64,000 nt of DNA from Zygnema cylindricum (Eukaryota; Streptophyta; Zygnematophyceae; Zygnematales; Zygnemataceae): assembly GCA_037447655.1 (NCBI GenBank), contig JBBHKE010002683.1, forward strand, positions 186,001 through 250,000. The letters run 5' to 3'. A program made the position numbers and the translations under genes. Of this stretch, positions 9,607-21,299 are shown in pieces. Position 1 is the stretch's first letter. Each line of letters begins with the position of its first letter. A model generated the notes under the pieces. That model was given only the letters and a program-made list of their open reading frames with translations, was not told the DNA's origin and ran no database searches.

Positions 9607-12100
9607 ATGGTAATGTTTTTGCCCTTCTTTTGTTTAATTGATGAATAGTTTCTCAATTTTCTTGGTGATGGAATTTGTTAAGTTATACCAGGGGCTCTGT
9701 CGTATTTTCTTTAAGTTCTGGCTGTGTAATATTTTTCTCTTACTGGTGTGTACCTCTCTGTACTTTTGTTGTGCTTGCAGGCTCTTCCAGGCCATCAGAC
9801 TCCAGATAACACGCCCAGTTTTAAGCTTATCCTTGTCGGCGACGGTGGAACTGGTGAGTCGTTTGGCGTTTGTTCTACGTATGCATTTCCTTTTCTTCCT
9901 GTCATGTCAACAGCCCTTTCTCTTACCCATGCCTTCTATCTCTCGGGCGTTGTTTTCGGCTTAGAAATGTTTTGGCTTTCATGCCTGCTCGTCCATTCCA
10001 GTTTCCCTGTATGCTATCTTGATCTATGGATATGCTGGTTGATTTGCTTGTCATGCGTTGTGATATTGGGAAATCTACAATACTGTTCGTAAAATGAAGC
10101 AACTTTTATGGCTAAGTAACTCTTGGAATCTGAAACTGAATGGTTGCGCTTTATGAATGTGCAGGAAAGACGACCTTTGTGAAAAGACATTTGTCTGGTG
10201 AATTCGAGAAGCGTTACGAGCGTAAGATGTTTTCATCCATCTTCTTCATCCTGTTAATTTTCACAGATCTGTGTTTTGATTGGTTGATTACGTTTTTTTC
10301 CTTGTTGTTTGAAGTCTATCTGGAATCCTGCTGCTGTATGTTCTCATTTTCTGGGCGGTATTTGCTCTATCATACTTCTCATTCTGACGATATTTTTGTC
10401 TCTCACCTTTTGCAGCAACAGTTGGTGTCGAAGTACATCCTCTCGACTTCTTCACCAACTGCGGACGAATCAGATTTTATTGCTGGGATACTGCGGGGCA
10501 GGAGAAGTTTGGTGGATTGCGTGATGTTATTAGTAAGTTCGTTTCATAAACACTTAGCAAACAGGTGAAATCTTTTTTGTTCTCGTACATATATATTAGG
10601 TTTCTTGCCCTGAAATTCATGGGATCCTTTTATTTGTAAACCTCGCGCCAGACAAGAGGCCCCAGTAGCTTTTCTTTTTCCGACAAATAAGTGTCATTCT
10701 GATGCAATTGGGCTTACTTAGGGTTTAGTAACGCTTGTGAAAGATGTGTTTCCTCGTAAGGGTTACTATAGTAAGTTCGTTTCATTCCTGCTGAGCAAGC
10801 AAGTGTGCCTTTTTTTTTCATGTCTATATATGTTTTCTGTTTGGGTTCATGGGCTGTTAGGGTCAAGTTTTTATGTGTGAACTTGTATGCCAAGTAAGAC
10901 TTCAGTATCTATTTTTTTTGTCTGGCAATCATTGTCATTGTGATGCAATTTGGCTTATTTAGGTTTAGTGAAGCAACAAATTTGTATTAGATGTTCTCCC
11001 CCTTTGTCTTACAGTGGCCATGGCTTTTTCCTCTTATGCAGTATTCACGGTCAGTGTGCAATAATCATGTTTGATGTGACTTCGCGACTGACGTACAAGA
11101 ACGTACCAACATGGCATCGAGATCTATGCAGGTTTGTTCTGCGGTTCCTTAAACCATGAACTTTTTTTCTGTCTGTTTTTGAAGTCTTTTTTCAGTAGAT
11201 TACTATGGTAAGAATCTGTTCATGATTTCTTCATCTTTCCTGACAGTGCATGCTTGTATGCTTCCTTGTTTGCAGAGTTTGTGAAAACATCCCCATCGTT
11301 TTGTGTGGCAACAAGGTAGACGTGAAGAACAGGCAGGTGAAGGCAAAGCAAGTCACTTTTCATCGGAAGAAGAATCTGCAATATTATGAAATCTCGGCGA
11401 AGAGTAATTACAACTTTGAGAAGCCATTTCTCTATTTGGCTCGCAAGCTCGCTGGGTAATTTGTCTTGTCCCCTATGTTTTTTTCCTTTCGCCTTCAGTT
11501 ATGCTAAGTTTTGTTGGTGGTTGGTTTTCAAGTTTAAGACGGGAGAACAGACTAAATGAGTGAAGCCCTAACCTTTGATTGTTCTCTGTGCAGAGATGCA
11601 ACTTTACACTTTGTGGAATCTCCTGCACTTGCACCACCTGATATTCAGCTTGGTGCCGAGCAACGCAACCAGTAAGTATTGCTGTTCATAATTTGTTATA
11701 TTGCTATTTTTTTGATGTTCTCATCTTGTTTTTACATTGGTACACTGGGGATTGCTATCTATCACTCTATTCCCCCTTGCTGTTAACATGTCTTTTTTGT
11801 TGCTTTTTGCTGATTTCCGTTCTTATCCTGTGCTGTTATTGCCTGTGTCTCTTCTGATTTTATTGCTTATATTGTTGATTGCGGCTCTTTTACCAATTTT
11901 ATTGCTTGTATTGCCGGTTTTTATTCAGTTTTTTTATTGCTTTACAGCCTGTTGCTGTTCATTCAGTTTTGGTATTGGTGATTTTGCAGATAATTTGTCT
12001 TTTACTGACACACTTTATTTTTTGCAGGATTGAGGCAGAATTGGCGGCGGCAGCGAGCCAGCCACTTCCAGACGAAGAGGACGAGCTTCTAGACAGCTAG
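9607..12100 (+). CDS. RAN: GTP-binding nuclear protein Ran, eight exons, one apparent frameshift
   Basis: Ran is the small GTPase that drives nuclear import/export and spindle assembly. Exons: 9607-9609 (ATG followed by GTAATG), 9781-9853, 10165-10221, 10416-10532, 11042-11131, 11276-11455, 11594-11671, 12028-12100. All key motifs are present: P-loop GDGGTGKTT, switch [31 protein letters not shown] and an acidic tail DEEDELLDS. The sequence is nearly plant Ran, and an intron directly after the start codon is as I recall for plant Ran genes. Oddity: exon 4 ends GATGTTATTA before the donor GTAAGT at 10533, which shifts the frame by one; the conserved GYY motif would need one extra G after 10526. 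This could be a sequencing error or a real lesion. Expected length 223 residues. The exon-1 ATG is inferred from frame and donor only. Confidence 0.93.
10526..11010. repeat. Diverged tandem duplication inside Ran intron 4
   Basis: Two regions about 240 bp apart share GTAAGTTCGTTTCAT (10533 and 10771), a gagcaa/tagcaa block, and a later GTCATT.TGATGCAATT..GCTTA block (near 10692 and 10933). The first copy begins at the real exon-4 end. The second carries a decoy exon end GGTTACTATA before an identical donor at 10771. Confidence 0.75.
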
Positions 12101-13840
12101 AGTGGAAGAGCAGCCGTTTTTTTTTTTCATTTCAACCTAGTTGCTGGAGAGCACAACTTTCTGTCTCAGAAAGGCTTACAGGTCAAGCAATTTATAAGTC
12201 TTCTTGTGTACCTTACCCGGGATCGGAATTGTTTTTGCATCAAGAGCCTGACCACACTGTGAAAGAATGACCAAGAAAGAAATGATTGTAAGAGTTACCA
12301 CATCACCATCGTTGTTATCATCTCAAAATGTGACCGCAGAAAAGGAAACTAGAAAAAAAGTGTACTGTAGAACAATTCAATGTTTAATAATGAGCGTATA
12401 GTGTTTTTGCAGCGGAGTCATTGCACGGAAATAAAACTATACATTGGTTAGTTTGTCTATGTGCGGAGGATCTAGCCATATTTTCCACCGTCGATGTTAC
12501 ATGCTGGACACTGTTACATGTGGTTGATGGACTAGGCATGTTACTTTTTTGGAATGGGTGTTACAATGTATAAAGTTCGTATTCATTGTCAAGGGAATAG
12601 TCATGTTAATATTTGCAATTTGGTCCTGTACCATTCTTTTGACATGTTGGAGAAGTTTTTATGAATGTGATTGCTTACACTGCCTTTGTTCAAGTCAAAA
12701 TTCTTGTTGTTGCTATCACTGCTGAAAACACGGATTAGAAAATACTTACTGCATAAGAATTATACTATTTTTGTCGTATCTCCCTTTAAACGGAAGGAGA
12801 AAAATATTCTCCTTCTTGCTCTGAGCAGTGATGTTCTCCCCTTTCCAGTAAATGGTTTGAGTTTTACATGGAATTTGTAGCAATGGAACTTGGGAGATTG
12901 GAAGTGTGAGGTTGGTGTCTTTTATCAGTCTTATTTTCAACTGGGGCGGATACTCTATGTTTGTAGTATTTATGCTAGTATCTAAAGTTGTGTGTATCCA
13001 ACAGCACTCGAACATCTATTGCTGCTTTCTGTAGGTTGAAGTCTCTGACTCGTGTGTGGGGAAGGTTGAAAATGGTTGACAGAAAAGTAGATAAACAGTG
13101 TCTGTTGCCGAATTCTATTGACATGCAGACTCTCAGCAGTTGACAGATATATTATAGATAGCGCAGTTTCTGCTTTCTATTTGTTGTGTGTGAAATTACA
13201 TATTGAACTGAAGTCATTACTGATGCACATTTGGAATGCTTAAACCTGTTTAGGCGTGCAGCTACACATCTCTGGAAAATATGGCCGAGTGCGAATATTC
13301 AGGACAAAAAGTAAGGTCTCGTGTAACCTTAAAAGCAATCTCAAAATTATGAATTCAAAAGCAGAAAAACAAGGTAAAAAAGGAACGTGTCACGTTTCTC
13401 AATATACAGGTCCTTACTATTGTTCTCTCTCACTTTCTTTTGCTAATACAGATAAAACTCCTAACATTATCACCATGCATCAATTTTATTCCTTCAGGTG
13501 GAACTTGCAATTGAAGAATTGTTTTACTTCAAAGTCGAAACTGCTGTGTCGTTGGTTGTATCTTGAATGAAGACACGGAGGTGAAGAATCTCTTTGAGGT
13601 CGAGGTGTTCAGGAGGATTCAATTTCTGAAACTCTTCTGACCGATCTATGAAGCTGTACAGACAAATTATAGAAGTTTGACTTTGCCGATAGGATCAGAT
13701 AATAAATTTGATTGGCTACGACAACATGATTGAACGAGTAGTTTGATTGACTGCGAAGGTATGATTGAACAATAACCTACTTTGATAATAACTACCCTGC
13801 CCATCGTTTTTAGCGTTTTGAGTGTTAGTTGGAAATGAGA
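12101..13840. other. Ran 3' region and intergenic sequence
   Basis: T-rich sequence follows the Ran stop codon, presumably its 3' UTR. No further coding region is supported. The open frames at 12671-12880 and 13256-13570 have no recognisable content. Confidence 0.4.
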
Positions 13841-13965
13841 ATCCTGTCTTTTCCTCCACTTTGCGACAACACCTGCTCCCCGTAAACATGTACCTCCGGA
13901 TCCTGTCTTTTCCTCCATCACTTCGCGACAACACATGTTCCCCGTAAACATGTACCTCCGGATCC
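13841..13965. repeat. Tandem duplication, two units of about 60 bp
   Basis: ATCCTGTCTTTTCCTCCA...CGACAACAC...CCCCGTAAACATGTACC occurs twice in a row (from 13841 and from 13900), ending with CTCCGGATCC both times. The second unit has a few base extra near CATCACTTCG. Function is unknown. Confidence 0.85.
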
Positions 13966-14242
13966 GGCTTGCGGCCGCTGCCAACCGCACACACACGGGC
14001 GACATCCTAGGTGCGACCTTCTTCCGTAATCCTTAAGCTCCTTCCCCTTCCATTCCACGGCAGAAACCCCTTTCCCCCCACTAACATTACACACACCTCA
14101 AACCCTAACGCCAAGAACACACACACACACACAACCTGAAAACAAAAAAAAAAAAAAAGGTTCCGTCCCACTACCATTTCCACCATCTATTTCCCATGGT
14201 TTTCTTTCCTCCTTCCCATTTCCCCCTTCCTCTCCCTCTATA

Positions 14243-17200
14243 ATGTCCCATGCTTCTCCCTCTCATTCAATAACCATGTCCGGCCGTGCACCCTCGGCTC
14301 TTCTCCCTCGTTCACCTCCTCCACCTAAACCTCGCACACAAGCCTCAACACGGATAAAATGTACCGGGTGTCATAACCATTTCACGACCGGTGCCGGTAT
14401 TGCCCGGCATACAAAGAGTTGTTAACAATTTTTGGCCTTGAGTGACCCTTCCTCTAGTACCCTTTCTTCCACAACACTCCCGTCCGGACCTACGAGCGAA
14501 GATTGGGCATTTGTACGCGATTTAGACGTGCTCGGAGCTTATGATTTGGGCCCCCCCCGTCTGCGGTTATACACGCGGATTCCGATGGCTGTGCGGATTA
14601 TCGTACAGGACGCCCTCCACCTTCCTTTGTCCCTTATTTAGTCGGATCCCGCTGATATTGGACCTTGGCACCTCCTTTTCATGTTCTCACTTTGGGTTCT
14701 AGTCTTACCTGGCCGTGGCGGTGGTAGCGGGGGCCGAGAAACTATGGCTCGATGTCGACGATTCCTTCGAGGCGATTGGCGAGCCCTTCATGCCGAGTAC
14801 GAGGATCGAGTTGCGAGTGCTTCTTTCACACCACGTCGTACATCTCGGACTTCAGATGTGTCATCCTCCTATCGTCGTGCGGTACATTTAGGCCGAGTTG
14901 GTGAACTCTCTCGAGCGGTTCGAGCACTCCAGCCATTTAATCCTGCTCCTCGGTCTGCTGCGACTGTTGAGATTCTCCGAGCTCTTCATCCGCTCAGTCC
15001 CCCTCTATTCACACCTACCTTCGAGCCGATAGACTTTTTTTCTTTTGGATCGGGATCGAGACTATTTAATTAAAGCCCTTACGACTTCTCCACATCTTTC
15101 AGCTAGGGGTCCTTAAAGCACTGTTTATGAGTTATTTCGCAACGTTTTGCCTCCGGAATCTGGTGCTAGCGACTTTGATATGTTTTTTCGAATATGTTCT
15201 CTTATTGCGGCTGGCAATGTCCCTTCTCGTATTTGCGCTCTCCTCACATCGTCCCACCTCGTAGCTGTTACTAAACCCAATGGGGGAATCCGTCCTATTG
15301 TAGTGGGCGAGGTATTGTACCGATTGGTGGCCCGTGCGATCTGCATCCAGCTCCAGCCCGCTTTTCATGATTATATCTCTCCTCATCAGTTCAGAGTGGC
15401 AACCCTGGGGGGTTGTGAGGCTGTGGTCCACGGGATCCGGGCTTTGTTAGATGCCCATCCGGATTGGTTAGTCCTCCAGGTGGATGTTTCTAATGCCTTT
15501 AATACAGTGGATCGGAATGCTATTTTTTTGGAGCTTATCGGTGCACCTTCCCTGATTGTCCAGATATTTCCTTTTGTGAGAGCCTTTTATTCTCAGAGCA
15601 CTAGCCTCTCTTTCTCCACAGATGATGATTTGGTCCCACTTTCCTCCATGACTGGCACTCTTTAGGGCCATCCTCTTGGGGGTCCTTTGTTTGCCCTTGC
15701 CCATTACCGTGCTCTCCGAGCTTCCGCTGCTGCTTACCCTTCTTGTCTCTTCCCTTCAGTTGCGGATGACACACACATTATTGGTCCTTCAGACCAAGTT
15801 ATACCGGCCTATAACTTTTTCAAGGCTCGGTTGGCCGGACTCAATCTTTCGGTCCAGCCCTCAAAGTGTGCTGTTTGGTCCCCACGTCTTATTCCTCCTC
15901 CTTTCACTCCCCCTCGTGATTTTCAGACCCCTCCTCCTTCTGAAGGCATTCGTGTGTTGGGTTGCCCGCTTGGTTCAATCCATGCCTCACGAAATTCCTC
16001 GATTACACTCTTCAGACAGATTTGTCCCATGTGGACGACCTTCCTCACCATTTTGATCCCCAGGTGGCCTTTGCTCTTCTAACACGATGTTTCCCTCACC
16101 GACCCTCCTACCTTACTCGCACTTCCCCTCCCACCCTATCCTTTGTGTCCTCACTTTCTGCTTTCGACGATCGTCTTATGGATGTCCTCCACAGTTTGTT
16201 GGGCTGTGGAGCTTTTGATCGCGAGTCTGAGCCTGCGGCACGCATTCAAGCCTCTCTTCTTGTCTCGGCTGGCGGTTTGGGTTTACTCTCGACAGCGCGT
16301 GTTGCTCCAACCGCCTATTTGGGAAGTTGGTGCCTTATTGCTTCCACTATTGTCTCTCGTTTTCTGGCTGGGGACACTTCTATTCTTGCGGCCGTGGTTC
16401 CCCGTGTTTCACATGGTGAGCTCGCCTTCCAACGGTCCCTTTTCGATGCATCACGTTCTCTTAATCCGGCTGCTATCGAGGACATGCCGATTTTTTCCAC
16501 TTGTGTTACGACATTAGTTACGCGTGTTTAGAAATCCATTTCTGATCAGGTTGTCGCCACTATTAAATCTGAGGTTCTCGAGGCGCTTCCTTCCAATTCT
16601 TCACGTGCACGCTTTCTGTCTTGTGGTGGTTTGGCTCTGGAGCTTGGCTATTGGCTGTCCCTATTTTATCTACTCTTCGTTTCACCCCGGCTCAGTTCAC
16701 GACGGCCCTTAGGTTCCGCCTTGGCCTCCCTCGCCCACCTTTGCTTGGCTCACTCATTTGCTCCTATGGCCATGTTCTGCAGCCCGACGGGGTCCATTTG
16801 CTTCGTTGCTCCCACGGGGGCGAGTTGATTCGGGCGCATGACACGATTCGAGACACCATTGCTACTATCGCTTCTGAGGGGGGACTTTCTGTTCTTCGGG
16901 AGGTCTCTCATATTATTCCTTCGCGTCGGATTGACCTTGTATTACTTGATGGTGCGCGTCGTACATTTGGTGATATTGTTTTGGCAAACCCTACCTCAAC
17001 TACAGTCGTCACCGAAGCGGCCCGGCATGTGGGAGTGGCCGCCCGTGACGCGGCTAAAAGGAAGGAGCGTGATTATGCTTGTCGCGACGCTATGGATGGC
17101 TTCATTCCGATGGCGGTTGAGATATTTGGTTGTGTGGGTGTGGCTTTGGACGAGTTTTTCCGTACTTGTGGTCGGCGCTCGTTCGAGAGGCGGGGACCTG

Positions 17201-17640
17201 GGAGCCCTTCTGTTTCAGTCCTTACTTCCTTTTTTCGTCAACGTTTTTCCGTGGCTCTGCAACGGGTGCTGGCTTCTATATTACTTTGATCGTCTATTGC
17301 CGTTATGGATCGACGACGTGTTCTGGAACTTCCTCCTCGTGCTCCTCCGTGATTCGGGGACTTACGTGGTTGCTTTCCGTAGATTTTTAGTTATGTTGGT
17401 GTTAGTTTTTTCCTTTGATGTTTTGTTTGTGGGGTTTTGCTTTTTAGGGTGTTTTTGATTTCCCTGCCATTCTTTCGTATTTTTGTCGGTTTTGCCTTGA
17501 TTTTTCTCTTTGGTTATTCTGTAGTCATGTGGTTTTTTTAGTTTTAGCAATGCTACTTCTTTTTTTTCCTATGGACTCAGATGGTTTACCATCGCGCTTT
17601 TTAATAAAGTCGGCCCCTTACATATAATTTAATGTAAGGG
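14243..17640 (+). mobile_element. Degenerate LINE with zinc finger, reverse transcriptase and restriction-like endonuclease
   Basis: Broken open frames read in order as one polyprotein of the R2-like, restriction-like-endonuclease class of non-LTR retrotransposons. N-terminal zinc finger CTGCHNHFTTGAGIARHTKSC (C-X2-C...H...C) at 14357-14422. A GRVGELSRAVRAL segment typical just before the RT lies near 14890-14935. RT at 15147-16080 has PNGGIRPIVVGEVLYRLVAR, DVSNAFNTVDR, GHPLGGPLFALA and the catalytic VADD (in place of YADD) at 15759-15770. The C-terminal part at 16621-17289 has RFRLGLP, CSYGH...LLRCSHGGELIRAH and a PD-(D/E)XK-like RRIDLVLLDG...FGDIVLANP. In-frame stops occur at 14423, 14639, 15071 and 15663 (TAG where Q is expected in the QG.P motif), and the frame changes near 15980 and 16540-16620. 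Inactive. The 3' end near 17640 is approximate. Confidence 0.85.
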
Positions 17641-18065
17641 AAGTAAATAAGATTTTTTCTATATTTCGGCTCAAGGTGTTCCCAGCTCCTAAAATGTTTG
17701 TTACGGCTCGAATTGGGAATTTTATTCGTGTGTCATGGCATTCACAAGTGATTATCATGATGGTCATTATCATCATCGTCATGATATTTCATCGTCCAGT
17801 GAGTCATTAGTAAGGAACATGAAATGTGAATATGAATGAATGGAAAGGAGGTTGGGGACCTTAATATAACCTCTATGCTTCTCTTGATGCGTGGTTCGGT
17901 CCTTAAAGAAGTTGAGGAGAGTGTAATTTGTTTGGTTTCCTAATTTATTTTGTTTTCTCTTGTTTTTTTTTTCATTTTCGCTAGGGTGTTTAAGTGATGG
18001 TCTTTTGAGGTTTTTGAGAAGGATTAGATCTGAGGTGCTTATTTGTTTTCACGGTTTTTTCCCCT

Positions 18066-18103
<38 letters not shown>

Positions 18104-19384
18104 CGCTGTATGTGACTTGCTGGATTAAAATGTTAACATGAAGTCATTTTTCTTGTTTTTGACCCTCTCTAACGTTTTGTGCATTTTCCTAATGAAAATG
18201 CTTTCGAAAAGCTTGTTTCCAAAAAGCTTCTCTCCTTCTCTTCCTTCGTTCTTTTTCAGCAGCTGCTTAGAGGTTCTTCTACGTTTGTTTAAAACTTGTT
18301 CTCCTACCGAGAGAGAGTATCAAGCTTAATAAAAAGCGTTTCATTTCATGATTTGGGTCAACCAAATGAGAAACAGCTCTGCCTCTTATTTTGATCTGCA
18401 CAGGCAACACTGAATGTGGTTTCCCCGCACTATCCACGCTTTTCACGTTTTTAGCTTTGTCTACCCTGCAGAAGAACAATTCTGTCGGCGATAAAGTACC
18501 GCCTTTATTTTCAGTGTTGCCTTTGGAATGCAAACATGTCACGTCACGAGCTGCCAGAGTCCACCACACGTGTGGGGGACCATGAAAACAGAGGAACACT
18601 AAATCCGGGGCAGGGAAGGTGGCGGTGGGGCCAGCAGGGAGGAAGAAGCCAATCCGCTTTGCTGGCGGCGGCGGGAGGAAAGAAGGCAACCGAGGGGTGG
18701 AGGAGGAGGCCCAGGAATATGTACATATTTGGATACATATGCAAAGAGGGAGAGGGAGAGGGAGAGAGAGAGGTGGAGGGAGGGGGAAATTTGGGAAGGG
18801 GGAACCTCGGCCACCTTTTTGTCCATCGATGCTTTTATTCGTCGCACATTTATTGTTTTACTCTTCTCTTCTGTTCACTCGCCCCTCCTTTCACGCCATG
18901 TAGGGCTATTCCCTGTTTATGTATATTAATCTCTATTTCTCTCTTTCTCTCCCCCTCGCCTTTCTTCTCCCACCTCCCTCCCTCTTCCCCTCTCCTTCTT
19001 CCTCTCCCTCTCACCCCCTCTCCACCTCTCCACCTCTTCCTCCCTCCCGCCTCCCTGCCCCCTTCTCAGTCCCTCACCTTCCCCCCTCTTCCCCCTCCGG
19101 CCTTGTATCCTCCACTCGGAGCCCCCCTCTCCCCGCAGTCCCACCCTGGCCCTCCCCTCCTCTTCCCTCCCCCCGCACCCACGCAACCCAGGGCTCCTGC
19201 CGAGGCGGCGGCTCGCACGTGCGAGAATGACGAGAGGAGTCCGCGTGAGAGGCCCCCGCGTGCTGCCGCCGCCCCCGCCCCCGGCGACGGAGAATGAAGG
19301 CCAGGTCCCCCCCTGACGCGCCTGGACGCACACGTCTGGGCTGCACAGGCCGGGGTACAGGTACGGGGGGGGTACGGCCCCATC
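17641..19384. other. Low-complexity intergenic region
   Basis: Contains a T homopolymer of about 40 (18066-18103), possibly the reversed poly(A) tail of a retroposon, a GA-rich stretch near 18740-18790 and a long C/T tract at about 18930-19190. A 253-codon frame at 18536-19297 spans these tracts. Its composition follows the low-complexity DNA, so I do not call it a gene. GC content rises at 19190-19310 without a recognisable product. Confidence 0.45.
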
Positions 19385-19973
19385 GCTGCATTCACACTGG
19401 AAATGGAGGATGAATGGGATGAGTATACGAATGTCCTTTTGTTTTGTTTGGACGTGAATCGCTTTTCACGTCACCTCACGTCAAAGAAAACGTCGCGATG
19501 TAATTCATGTTGCCGTACGATTAGTCGCCGATTACTCAAATCCGTCCGTACCAAACCATCGGTAAGAAAAGGGGAGGACGTTTCGTCAAAGTTCCAAAGA
19601 AGTTTTAAGTTTACATTTTTTTACGTTCGATAATAGATGATTTTGATTGGCTATTTGTTTATGGTTTTACATTTTAGAAAATTTCGTTACAGTACGGATC
19701 ATTCATTCGGGATAGGATTTCTGCATTCCGAAAAGGTTTTCCAGAAAAGAAGATGGCTTACCACAGTTGTCAAGTTTTGACGCACTTGACCGTATGTTTT
19801 GTCCGTCACGACGCTCCAAATAATATATTTTGTCCGTCACTACGCTCCAAAAAGGTTGATAGGCGAGCGGTCGACCTGTTTAACGCCTCTGTTTTTGTTT
19901 TTTTGCGGAATAAATGGTACGGGACCATTCGTTTCCTCATCTCATTCATCATCCATTCTAGTGTGAATGCAGC
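19385..19973. mobile_element. 589-bp terminal-inverted-repeat element
   Basis: The left end GCTGCATTCACACTGGAAAT and the right end (reversed GCTGCATTCACACTAGAATG) match over about 40 bp with interruptions, followed on both sides by GGATGATGAATGgGATGAG-like sequence. Internally a 27-bp unit TTTTGTCCGTCAC.ACGCTCCAA is repeated at 19797 and 19829. No transposase. No clear target duplication. Confidence 0.72.
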
Positions 19974-20849
19974 ACATGTAATAAAGACAGAAAAGTAGAT
20001 ACTTTAATGCACGTGGACGTACCTTAATTAGTGTAGATAAAAAACTCAAAAGTTCCCAAACATGGTCACCTACGTTTTTCCACTGGCATTGTAGCACTAC
20101 GCGTGTCACGTTTTCTTCACTCTTTTCTTTTTGTGGAATATCGAATTAATTTCCTTTTGCTGGATCGCGCTGTGTGACAACTTCAAATGTTTTGGACACG
20201 ACCGACATTCGTTTCAGACTTTCTACACGTGGTCAGCTCTGGTTGGTCGACTTTGTCGTTTCGGAGAAAACGGTGCCGCCGGTCCGTCTTAACTTTTTGC
20301 TCAAAGGGAGGGCTCTTTTTTTCAAATTTTGGCCACTTGTCGTTTAGCGCGGTTGACCGGGATTGTGAATCTTCCGCGGGAACGATTTGTCACGATTTGA
20401 TTTTTCGTTTGAGTGGAGAGTCAGCCCGGGGCGCGGAAAGAAGGTGAGGGAAAGAGCCAAAAATATTAAAACAAGCAGAGGGAAAGCCAGAGGAGCTCGC
20501 AGGACAAAGATCTATAAACGACAAAACGTGAAGCAGGGTAAACAAAATGCGTGAGAATATTTTTGTGGAAGTTTAGCTGTTTTGGGGGAAAAGCAAGGAG
20601 GTTCTGCCGGGGAAATAAGTAACTAGATTAGCACGGAGATTTTGCGGAAAAAACTGATGTTGTAGGCGACTTTGTGTTCGGAAAAAATATCATTCGCAGG
20701 TTCCTACTTCCACCACACTATTTACGGCGAGATTACACGCGGAAGCAGCAGCCACTCGGGCAAGGCCGCGTGGCGGATCCTCATGAATCCTTTGCGGCCG
20801 AGTGAGTGCAGACAGAGGAAGAAGGGCCTCCGCCATCACGGGAGCATTT

Positions 20850-21180
20850 CTGCGCATCGTTTCATTTCTGCGCGTTTCTCACATCACTTCCGTACAGCAT
20901 GTCACTTCTTTCCATCTCTCCAGCAGATCATTTTTGCACCTTGCTAAGACACATATCTGCTTGTCACCTTTCTGTGCATCACTTCTGCAACACTTCTGTG
21001 CGTCACTTCTTGACATCACTTCTGCTTATCTGCACATCACTCTATCTGCACAGAAATTTAGCACAGCGCTTCCTGCAGAGCATTTCCACACGTCACACTT
21101 CTTCGCACACTTTTTTACATCACTTCTGCAAATCAGTTCTGCAGGTTAATTCTGCACATCACTTCTGCACATCATTTCCT
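20850..21180. repeat. Degenerate cacttctgcacat repeats
   Basis: The motif CATCACTTCTGCA and variants recur many times over about 330 bp upstream of the LRR gene. The 191-codon frame 20806-21381 is rich in His, Phe, Ser and Thr because of this repeat and is not considered a gene. Confidence 0.7.
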
Positions 21181-21299
21181 CTCTCTCTCTCTCCTCTCTG
21201 CTCGTTCCTCACTTCTGTACATCATTTTTTCACGCTTGTGAAACTGCGAGGCTTCCCTTTCAACCTGTTTACCCTCTTTTTTCTCCTGTCTCTGTGCAG

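Noticed and set aside
18066-18103. Poly(T) run as a terminator
   Set aside because: Too long and isolated in a eukaryotic context; more likely a reversed poly(A) tail or slippage tract.
18536-19297. 253-codon plus-strand frame with Pro-rich and GE-rich parts
   Set aside because: Composition follows GA and CT tracts, frames are open on both strands, and no domain is recognised.
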